Assembly (NCBI GenBank): GCA_018398805.1
Contig: JAGFBZ010000576.1
Span: forward strand, 473,001-537,000
Length of the DNA stretch: 64,000 nucleotides
Direction: 5' to 3'
Source: Hirundichthys speculiger
Taxonomy: Eukaryota > Chordata > Actinopteri > Beloniformes > Exocoetidae
The notes under the pieces are model-generated. The model had not been told where the DNA came from. It was given only the letters and a program-made list of their open reading frames with translations, and did no database searches. The position numbers and the translations under genes were made by a program. Shown here in pieces: positions 47,425 to 64,000 of this stretch (positions are counted from its first letter, which is position 1; the number at the start of each line of letters is the position of its first letter).

Positions 47425-49101
47425 GTCCATATCATGATACATGATTTTTTCCATATCGCCCAGCACTACTTGAGAGCAAGTATAGGCTGTCCATGCACTT
47501 TATATTGAATCTTCTCAACCTACACATTTTATTTCTCTTAATTTGCTGGTTTAATAAAGTGAAATACCTTTAGATAATCAGAATGACAACAGTTTATTCA
47601 CAATGACGTTTGCTAACCATATTCTTGCGGGTGTTTTTTTTTTGTTTGTTTTTTTTATGTCAAGAAGAGGTCTACTTAGAAATGCAGATACAATAATATT
47701 TAATAATAAAACCATAGCTAAACAGAACTTCTTTCTTAAAAAAATTAAAAAGGAGCATTATGAAATTACCATCAAGAAATTATTATCGGTTTCTGATAAT
47801 ATTCAATACAGAGTGACACTGTTCCCCCACAACCTGATAATGTGGTTTCTGTTGACTTCCTCCACATTTGTGTGACCTGTTGTTCCATTGAACTAATTTG
47901 TTCAACATGTGTGTTTAAGCAGTGGGCTACTGAAACAACATTCTTTAAAAAAAAAGACTCAGCCTGTTTTCACCTTTATATTAGTTTTGGAGTACAGCAC
48001 TCACATAGCAAAGACCTTGCATATGATACAGTAAGCTGTAGCACTACTTTCATTATGCCTTTGATACAACCCTGAGTTACAAAATATCAGTCAATAAATC
48101 TAAATTATGGTGCATTACTTGTTGCATACTCCATTTCGAATATTTTACATACCAGGTTACGCATTCAAATAAATACCCCTTTCGTTTCCTGATTAGCAAA
48201 ACAATGACATATTATATGCTATCATCCATCGATACAAACACTTATAATTTGCTCATATTTCTTTCTTAAATAAATTCCATTTTGAAATCCTTGTCTGATT
48301 TTTCTCAAGGTGAATTTAACAGTTCAGCCCAACTCACACTTTCCTTCCTCAGACCCCTCGAATTCACATGCAGGGGGGAGGGAGGGATGCGTATTAGGCA
48401 CTCAAATAGTGCATTTTTTGCTTTCTTGCTTTTCAGTGATCACTCATGTGGCTTGGAAGGCATCTAAAGAGCCCTCCAGGTCTAGATCGTATGAGATATG
48501 GGATACTCACATAGTCATGAAAGACTCATTTGGTCTACAAAGAAAATAGAAGTGAACATTCTGGCAACAGATTCAACAGTTCAATGTTTGATAAGAAGTA
48601 ATTAGTTGTTTCTTTCCTGTTCTTCGACCAAAGATCTGTATTATGTTTAATAAATGAACTTCATCTAATGAAGGTCAGATTCTGGGATTTCAGGAGCCAA
48701 ATAAAAGATATAATGTAGGCTCAATCCACTCCTCATTTTTCAGTCTCACTCTAATCAAACAACAGGCCATAAGATTTATCACTGACATCAACAGAAGAGA
48801 GGGGGAAAAAAAAGCATAAGCACAAGTATATGCACCTTGGGTGATCGGACCACAAGTGACAGCACTACGTACAAGTGTGAACACACTCAGGATGCATTCA
48901 GATGTGTTCCAATTACACTTGAGGCCATAAATGTTAAACCATGCAAGAACCTAGTGGGCTGACATAATTACACACGAGCAGATGAGTTTCCACTAGGATG
49001 CTTTCTTGCTCTTCAAGTTTACTGAGAAAAAAAAAAAACTTTAAAACACACTGTAAAAATTGAAAAACTCCCACTCGTCATTTATATTATGACGATATGT
49101 T

Positions 49102-49465
49102 ATGATGATTATATTATGTTGCACATGTTCTATAAGTCTGTTGTTGAAAGTGCAATCAGCTTTGCAGCCATCTTGCTGGGGCAGCAGCATCAGAACCAGA
49201 GACCTGAAGAGAATCAACAAACTGATCAGGAAAGCTGGATCTGTGCTGGGTGTAACTCTGGAGCCGCTGGAGCTGATTGTACAAAAAAGAATGCTGCACA
49301 AGCTTGATGAAGATGATGGAGGACTCTTCACACCCTCTCCACGACACAGTGATCAAACAACAGTGTGTTCAGTGAGAGGCTTCTTCAGGTCCGTTGCAAG
49401 ACGGAAAGATACAGAAGATCATTCCTGCCAGCAGCCATCAGCCTCCACAACAAGACTTAACACCT
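49102..49465 (+). mobile_element. LINE 3' fragment (L2/Rex-type ORF2 C-terminus)
   Basis: Plus-strand frames read FYKSVVESAISFAAI, then (shifted) CWGSSIRTRDLKRINKLIRK, AGSVLGVTLEPLELIVQKRM and LHKLDEDDGGLFTPS. This is the usual C-terminal tail of fish non-LTR reverse transcriptases. A 5'-truncated copy ending in an (ATT)n and A-rich tail; frames are broken. Confidence 0.8.
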
Positions 49466-49466
49466 G

Positions 49467-49472
49467 TTATTA

Positions 49473-49506
<34 letters not shown>

Positions 49507-49518
49507 AAAAAAAAAAAA
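49467..49518 (+). repeat. (ATT)n and poly-A tail
   Basis: About 12 ATT units then a run of 12 A, at the end of the LINE fragment. Confidence 0.9.
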
Positions 49519-52500
49519 GAGAGCCCTTACTACATTGAATTTCCCATTATGGGATAAATAAAGTATTTTTCATTTCATTAATTTGCGCTGCAACAGTGAA
49601 CAAAGCAACTGCCAGCAGAGTGCCAGAGCTCTGGGTCTGTGCTGTTGATCCTGGGAGTCACCTCTTAATGTTCCCTGCCCCAAACGTTTGTAGCTGAGCC
49701 ATGAATATTTCACATTCGGTGTTCCCTTTCAATCAATTCACATTGTATAACACATGGTGTATGGGATATTACGTCCTTGTGTGTATCGACTCCAAGACAC
49801 CTCTAAGCAGGCCTTTGATGTGAAACAGGTGGGGTTGAAATGTGTCTGTCATTATAGTCACCACTCAATATTTATGCTCGGAGACCCATTCTGTACTACT
49901 ATCTACTGTGTCTCCATAGCATTCGGCACTTACCCCCTAATATATCACATACTATATGTATTGTACTCAGTGAATTGACTGAGAAGAAATTAATATAACT
50001 TATGCTAACTTAAAGAGAGTGGCAAGGTACAACAGCTGGCTATCCAACCACACAGATGGATTTAGTGAAGAGCAGCAATCGAACAGAGGACACATACTGT
50101 ATGTTGCTGCATTTCCACTGCAGGTCTTGACAGCCAGTTCTGATTTATTGCTTATATCTGATTTTTTGTGAGATGTTTACATCATCTTTTATAAGCCCCC
50201 ATATACGATATCTGCATTTACACTGGTTACTACATGGAGAAACAACATCCACAGAAGATGGGCTCTGCAACTGACCTGGAAAAATACATGCAACATTGGA
50301 GAAAAACCACTACTATTTTCAATTAATGTAGGTGAAGTGAAGACAGGTGAAATGGAATATTATCTGTTTTATTAGCGGATAGATGCACCTCTAGAATGCT
50401 TCACAGTATCTATACATTTGTTCTGTAATTCTGTATTTTGAAGTGGAGAAGAAAGATGAGTGCTTGTCCACCTGTGTCCACTTCAGGCATTTTCATAGAC
50501 ATCTCAGTTGCATTAACAGGAAAAATCCAATCTGTCCGATTAGATGGCAGATGCAAATTAACATTTCCAACTCATGCCTCTTTTTTTCCACACGAGGCCT
50601 GAAACCAAACTGAACAATTTCATAGGAATTCATGCGCTTGTTACCGCTTCCATGTTAACTGGTCATGTCTGATCTGTGCCACATGTGAGGAAAAATATCA
50701 GAACTAGGTCACTTGAACCCTAAAGTGTATATATGGGTGTGCATGCAGAGTCTCTTACTTGCTTTCACAAGTCATCTAAAAAAAAAAAAGAAGAAAAGCC
50801 AGTATTATAGTTCTCTGAATTTGGGACACATGAGGCCATGATGTTCCATACTACAGTATATGCATTGTACCTCATTTCTCTCCTTCAGGGAATAATGTTA
50901 TAGACATAACATGTCATTTTAATATAAGATAACAGAATTTAATGTGGAGCACTGGAGCAAAGGATGAATTTGTTATGCTGCATTACAAGGCACACACAAC
51001 CCATGGACAGAGCACAGGCAGTGTTTGCTGTTAATCGTGCGCCTATGTTTCCCTGTCTTTCCTTCAGGAACTGGTTCAGAATGAAAACTGCAGAGTTTGT
51101 GTATCTTTAGTAAGCAGAGGTGCACTGGCACTGAGCTCAGAAAAAAATTACAAATCAATGCTTTTGTGCTCTTTTTACCCCTTTCATAAGTGCCTGTTAC
51201 ATAACTGAGTTATTAAAATGTTTGGGGAAAAAAAAGGATTCTGAAATGCATTTTGGGTAACCGAACGTATTCATGATTTTACAAAAACATCATTAGACTT
51301 ACTGATGTCCTGTTTGTTGCACGGGTAATAGCTGACAGTGTGGCATAAGCAACACATTTATTTGCACATAGACCTGCTAACCAAGATCTGATCACAAGTG
51401 GTCACAAGACCCGCATATGGGGTTGCTGCCCTACTAGTGATCACATCATCCAGGACATGATTACTCCATGCCTAAACAGGCTCCAAGTCCCAAACAGAGG
51501 GAGGCAAGAGCCTTGGACCAGAACTTTTTGCGACATCCAAATTATAAGGAAGGGAAATATTATTTCCACATCAAATTGAACCAAAGGTTCCCAACCAAGT
51601 ATGAACACTAATGACATAAAAGACCATATCAGATTATGTATCTTAGAACCTCTAAAAGTTCCTGATTTGTCAAACCTGCTTTGCTAAAAATACCCCGATA
51701 TTTTCTGTATTTTCTGTGCAAGATGAGTTTCTGTAGGTTATAAACGTTGTACAAACTGATCTATTTTTTTCCTTCTTTTTTGTGACCCCTAAAAGTCCCT
51801 GCAGGCCAAGTAGCCATCGATTAAGTCACATTGCGGGAAATTAGAAAATGGAGAACTGTTCAGGATAAGCCCACGCATGGACACACACAAGCCCTGTTCA
51901 GAGGTTACCCCCACTAATATTGCGCTGTCTAGAAAAGCCCTATGACAGACATAAATCTATTCAAGCCCTGAGAAAAAATTCCACAAAACTTCCCCAAAGA
52001 TTGAATAAACCTTGCTAGAGACGTAGAGCATTGGAACATGTGCCCAAGAGGAACATATCACATTTTGGTGTACTTTCCTGAGGATGTCTTTTAGAGCAAG
52101 ATGATGCAGATGCCACAATAAAAGTAGTTAACTCAGGCTGTCTGATATTATGAAGGTCTGGGATGGAGTGGAGACCTGGCTGTGAGGAATCTGACAACAA
52201 ATGACACCAAGGCCACTGACCATGTCACTTGGGGTAGGGTTACTTGACTAAATCTGAGGGAGGAAGCCAGCGTTTTGTTCATTTCACAGCAAGGGGGGGT
52301 TGACATAATTAGAAAAATAGGCAACCACCATGGCAACCTACAGTGTCAAGGCTTGCATGAGGCTTTACTGCTTTGCTGCAGGCAACAGACACTGAGGAAA
52401 CCAGAGTGAAAATTGCAGGAAAGCAAATGAACTAGAGGCTTTCAGCTAGTGCCATTTTTCATTTCACTCTGGACATTCCTTCAGCTTTCTAAATTAGCCC

Positions 52501-52535
52501 TTAGTATCGCAGCATGTTTTGCCTATTACATTCAG

Positions 52536-52566
<31 letters not shown>
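52536..52566 (+). repeat. Poly-A run
   Basis: 31 consecutive A residues; no attached element identified. Confidence 0.95.
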
Positions 52567-52569
<3 letters not shown>

Positions 52570-53347
52570 TTACATCTGCCTGTATTGGAAACGATATGAC
52601 CTATTAAATTCAATAAAATACTACTAACATGCCACAAGCCCTGGCTTTTGTTTACTAAGGTAAAAGGAATATTGTGTTAAAATACATGATAATTAGCCTG
52701 TAGTCACCTCTTTCTTGAAAACAACAACAAAAAAAAAACGTATTTCTTGAAATTGAAATACCACATAAATCAAGAAATACACTGGAAGCATGTACTAAAT
52801 TTAATGTATAGTTAACCTATAGCAAAACAAAGTTGACCATTACCAATACTTTAAGCCCCCTGTCCCCTCCTCCACCTCCCATTACTCACAATAGTTTACT
52901 ACTAACTGAGGGTTCCTGGAAAATACTTTGAAACGCAGTACTATCATTCTTGAAATTAAATCCCACGATGTACATGAATTAAAAAAAAATAAAAATAAAC
53001 GACCGTATCAGCAATTGTAAACTACACGTAACGTCTCCGCAAAACCAGTATCAAAATTAATGTGGACAAAAATATGAATCCCAACAGAAAAAAAGTAGAA
53101 AGCGCTGTGGTGTTCAACACAAGGCACAAAGGAAAGCAGCTAAAGCTTTACGTACATTGTTGGAGACACTGTTAGCCTATCTGATGAGGAGCAACATATC
53201 TAACAAGGACTATTAAACGGCCAATTGTTGACTTTAAAACACACGTTTGCTTGATTCTCTGGTCTTCAATCTCTGACAACAAAGAAGAGCAAGATCTCAT
53301 GAGTTTATTAACAGCACAGCCCATCATTTGAGCGATAATAGTGCTAG

Positions 53348-53883
53348 CTATGCTAGCAGCGCTCGTAGCTGTTTTTCGACTTTGTGTATCTTGTGTTCTG
53401 CTCCAGACAGTTGCTGGAATGACGCTGGTATCAACTTTACTCTAGATGGCCCGCTGCTGTCTTCATTAATGAGAAAAATGTTCGACTGTATAGACAATGT
53501 ACGGACGACGGCCACGTAGCTCTTTTAGCCTAAGCGTTGTTTTTTGACGACCCGCAATACTCGCTGATAACAGTGATTATAATCAAGTTACAGCCTAGCT
53601 CATGGCTACTGGCCTTACTTGACGCTAGCGTTGAGAAATAGAACCAACTCTGTCTTATCCCCCCTCCAATATTACTTCTAGAAGACGTTCTCTACTGTAC
53701 ATGGAAAGAGTTTCTCGTAATAACGATGTAGTCGAGCTATCCGCCTCAAACCCGGCGTAGCTCTTCATTACTAACGTGCGGCTGCCTGGACCACATCTTG
53801 TTATAAAGCAACTGCTCAGCTTATGTGTGGCTCTGCTTTAAAAGATAACCCCGAATTACACTTACCCCGAACGTATTACTCAT
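53348..53883 (-). CDS. Possible small two-exon gene (63 codons) divergent from TM6SF
   Basis: Exon 1 at 53866-53883 reads MSNTFG and stops at a perfect donor, GTAAGT. Exon 2 at 53521-53348 then reads in phase SYVAVVRTLSIQSNIFLINE, DSSGPSRVKLIPASFQQLSG and AEHKIHKVEKQLRALLA, ending TAG. The C-terminal third looks helical and charged. Against it: the acceptor (GGCTAAAAG) has a poor pyrimidine tract, and a nearby CTTAG acceptor gives a different frame. The same GTAAGT donor could instead end a noncoding first exon of the minus-strand gene starting at 30.9 kb. I recognise no family. Confidence 0.35.
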
Positions 53884-54060
53884 TCTCAATCCAAACCACA
53901 GATACGCCGGGCGATTTTGAAGCGAAGACTCTCGCCAAGGCAAAAGGAACAGGGAATTTTATCCAACTTATTCTTCGTAGTTATTTTTCTCCACTTCCTG
54001 ATTGAGACGGTGCCATTTTGAATAGCGAAAAAAATGTTTCCTGTCGTCAAGCGCAGTGCC
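53480..54060. promoter_or_regulatory. CpG-containing block, candidate bidirectional promoter
   Basis: CpG dinucleotides are clearly denser here than in the surrounding AT-rich sequence. The block contains a minus-strand ATG/GTAAGT exon end and lies 2.4 kb upstream of the plus-strand TM6SF start codon. No TATA box or named motif is claimed. Confidence 0.3.
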
Positions 54061-56472
54061 GCTTGATGATCGAGAGCACAAGAAGAGAGACAGGCCACAA
54101 AAATAGTACATAGCAGTGATGTTTGAGAGTATATGGAGGGATACTCAAAGATAGAACGGTTATTTAAAACAGTGACAAGGGAAAACAAATAATAAAATAA
54201 AGTTACTGACTCGTACCTTGGTTCGTGGTTATTTTTCACTAAAAACCTTTTAACGCAGGTCCATGAGGTCAAGGCTGATATTCTGGTCAAATGTAGGCTG
54301 ACTGCAGCTCTGTGCTACCTGATGTTATCTAAACGTTATTATTTGTAAAGGGAGTACAGAGACTTAAAAGCTCCATAATAACTGCTCTCACAAACAAAGT
54401 ACAGAATATGAAGCCGATTAAAAGTTTATTTTTCATGAATTATTTGGTGTATGATGTGTTTCATCAATCAAATTTGGATTTTATAGACTGTATACAATTA
54501 AAGAGGCAACTGGTCTAAATATGACCCATAAACTTCACTTAGCACTTGATAGAACTGATTTATTACTATCAATACTAATCAAGTTAATGACCGTCTCATG
54601 AGAACTGTTTGGAGCATGAACTGAAAGGTGTCTGAGCAGGAGCAGCATTGCATGCCTGTAACTGCATGCAGTGCTGCAGGAATTCTGATTTGCATGTTAC
54701 TTTGTGTCTTACTTTTCTTTTTTTTTTTCCCCTCTAATCCATCAAATTGGTGAAGTTCCCTGCAGACAGTTATTAAATTTAAAAGCATGTATTGCTTCAG
54801 ATGCTAAAGGGAGTACATGCTTTTATTTTCTTCCTGCAGGACATCATCTCATTTTAGCATTTGTCTGTCCTTTTTATGTTATTGAATGACAGAGCTGGAA
54901 GAGCTCCAAAGGTTTCCAGCAAGCATGCTGCCATTGCTTTCCTGGTAAAAGAGTTTTCTCTTTTCCCAACAAAGGGGGTGGGTGGTGGGTGGTGTGTGTG
55001 TGTTTGTGTGTATGTGTGCGTGCATGCATGTATTTATGTGTGAGTGTGCAGTCGCTTTTAAATTCAATGCAGTGTTCATGAAACACTTGTGGTATAAATA
55101 TCTTGCACAATGTTTAGAGATAAAACCGGCTCCACATTAGCTTTTTAGCATTTATTTAATTTGTTTTGTTGGGATAAAATGCAACTGATGCACAATCACT
55201 GGGTGTTCTAGGTGTTTCTATTTTGCAGAATATGAACTGGATTTGGCTTTGAGGAACAAATAAAACACATGTCAAGGCCACAAATAAAACAATTAATTGA
55301 AAAATTTAAATCTTTCAAAAATGAACAATAATATGTATAAATGTATACGTATATAATAATTAGCTCTTCAGTTCTAGTTTGGATGGTAACATGTTGTCAT
55401 TATTATTCTGATTATTATGATATTATATGTTCAGGTATATTTTTGGGTTTTTGGCACACCCTGCTGGGATGTTTGTGCATGTACTTGGCTTAACATGAGC
55501 TGCATTTTGAAGTCGGCAAAAGCTGCACTGCTTCTGCCCAGGGAGCGAGGAGAAGGCCACAGAGCTAAACTGAGCACACAGGCCCTTTGAGGATTTGCCT
55601 TCATTGAGCAATCTAAATAATTAGTGGAAAAAGCTCTGAATGCACAGTTTCTGCTACAGGACTCCCATTCGAAGTTTCTTTTTTCTTTGTTTTTGCATGT
55701 TCAGCTTTTTTTCATTGTGAGCTACTCAGTGCAAGGCTGTGACTGTATATATTCTTAGCAGAGATGCCAAAATTCTCTCAAAGATACTTCCTCTCTCATG
55801 AAGCCTGAACTGGATTTGCAGAAAATGTACACTCCGTGGTTTCAAAACTCTGGTACGAGGTCACTGCAGTTGAAGTGATTTTAACCAGCTATGTTTATTG
55901 GGCCATTTTACTCCTACACAGTTGTCCGGTGATCCCATCTATACATCCTTGTTAGTATTTGTGAGTGCATTTTCATTGGCACACAGTTTGTGAAACACTG
56001 CATTACTTGCGCCATCGCACAGGAATGAGCATGAAATGGAATGTAGGCCTATCCTCTAATACGACTTAGGTAAATCTCTGACCAAACCAAATTGCATAAC
56101 TTCCCCCAAAAGCTCCTTTGTTACCACTTCAATATTTTCCTAGTAAAGGCCATGTCTGCCTGAAGCCAGTTGTAATTTGATTAATCCACCAAAGAGGTAG
56201 CCAGACGGTAAGAGCCTGCTCAGTTTCAATTCTATTACATGATTATTTTTTAAATTGCTGATCTCTTTTTGAAATTTATTTCATGACATTCATATTACAT
56301 AATTTTGTACTCAGATAATTTCATTGTTTTGTACTTTAATGCATGCTCATGTATTTTGTTAATACTGATACAGTCAGCTGTTGCTGGGACAGACCAATGG
56401 ACTTGCAACTCTATCTTATTTTCAGTATTTCTCTGGATTCTGCTGGGAGGAGGTGGAACAGCTTCTTAAAAG
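53884..56472. other. Intergenic stretch upstream of TM6SF
   Basis: No coding exon seen. It contains GT-rich simple sequence at 54975-55030. It would hold the TM6SF promoter and any 5' UTR exon. Confidence 0.4.
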
Positions 56473-63644
<7,172 letters not shown>

Positions 63645-64000
63645 GTAAGTGAATTATATGTGTAAGTGAATTATTTTATGGACAGAGCTTAAGGTAGTTT
63701 TCAAAGTCATAGAGCCTGCAAATTTAGTTATGATTTAAGATGGAAATATTGTTGAGCTTTGAGAACCTGTGCATTCAGCTCTATGGAGCTCTGTGCTATT
63801 GTCAAAAACTGTTTAGCTTTGAAATAGATGGGAATGAATGATACATAAATATGCATCAATATATGATGAGGTGAGGTTAAAGTCATTACTGTGCGATACA
63901 TGTCATGTTTGAATCAATGTAGTCACACTCCAGAATGTGTTATTGATATACTGGTCCATAAAAACAAGAAAAAAAAAAATGTAGCAACGGCCAAATAAAA

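Larger units (their letters stand above)
45795..47468. mobile_element. Outer hAT-like MITE carrying an insertion
   Basis: The inverted ends are TAGTGCTGGGCAATATG and CATATCGCCCAGCACTA. A perfect 8-bp duplication CTTGAGAG flanks it (45787-45794 and 47469-47476). Without the inner element it is about 630 bp and noncoding. Confidence 0.92.
47477..53347. other. Stretch without accepted gene apart from a LINE fragment
   Basis: AT-rich. It contains a LINE 3' fragment, an (ATT)n tract and a long poly-A run. An exon-like segment at 48.4 kb (CTTGCTTTTCAG acceptor) has no partner. Confidence 0.35.

Noticed and set aside
48430..48550. Plus-strand exon-like segment after CTTGCTTTTCAG (ITHVAWKASKEPS)
   Set aside because: Weak donor, no neighbouring exon and no recognisable family.
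53886..54290. 134-codon minus-strand open frame
   Set aside because: Overlaps the promoter-like block, has no family resemblance and would be incompatible with the GTAAGT exon end at 53865.

Overview
The window is vertebrate nuclear DNA, most likely from a ray-finned fish. It is AT-rich, has GT-AG introns and long intergenic or intronic stretches, and carries many Tc1/mariner and hAT-type DNA transposons, dinucleotide and GATA microsatellites, and teleost-style dispersed repeats. No bacterial, plasmid, viral or CRISPR feature was seen.

Right end (56.4-64 kb, plus strand): the one gene recognised with confidence is a transmembrane 6 superfamily (TM6SF, EXPERA-domain) gene. Its first seven coding exons (236 codons) are present with matching GT-AG boundaries and phases; the rest lies beyond the window. 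The paralog cannot be settled, because it mixes TM6SF1-like and TM6SF2-like residues.

Middle and left (about 7-31 kb, minus strand): a series of short exons with good splice sites and compatible phases forms at least one further gene. It has a start exon at 30.9 kb, internal exons at 28.3, 23.9, 18.9 and 18.4 kb, and a stop-containing exon at 8.6 kb. A separate exon-like block lies at 7.2 kb. I do not recognise the product. At 53.3-53.9 kb a CpG-containing block on the minus strand holds a possible two-exon, 63-codon reading frame, or the 5' noncoding exon of the minus-strand gene. It would be divergent from TM6SF.

Much of the space between exons is transposon. There is a Tc1 element (9.1-11.9 kb) split by a second repeat that itself carries a third; a hAT-type element with a BED-finger transposase remnant split by a non-autonomous element (26.2-27.9 kb); a decayed Tc1 transposase (28.7-29.8 kb); a hAT element containing a TTAA-flanked MITE (32.2-34.2 kb); an AGGGCCCTATG-ended element (36.0-37.9 kb); another hAT copy in opposite orientation (39.8-41.0 kb); a short element (45.3-45.7 kb); a hAT within a hAT-like element (45.8-47.5 kb); and a LINE 3' fragment (49.1-49.5 kb). 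Several have exact 8-bp target-site duplications, which lets insertion order be read. Nothing here amounts to a new biological system. The best leads are the unrecognised minus-strand gene, the ambiguous TM6SF paralog and the nested insertions.
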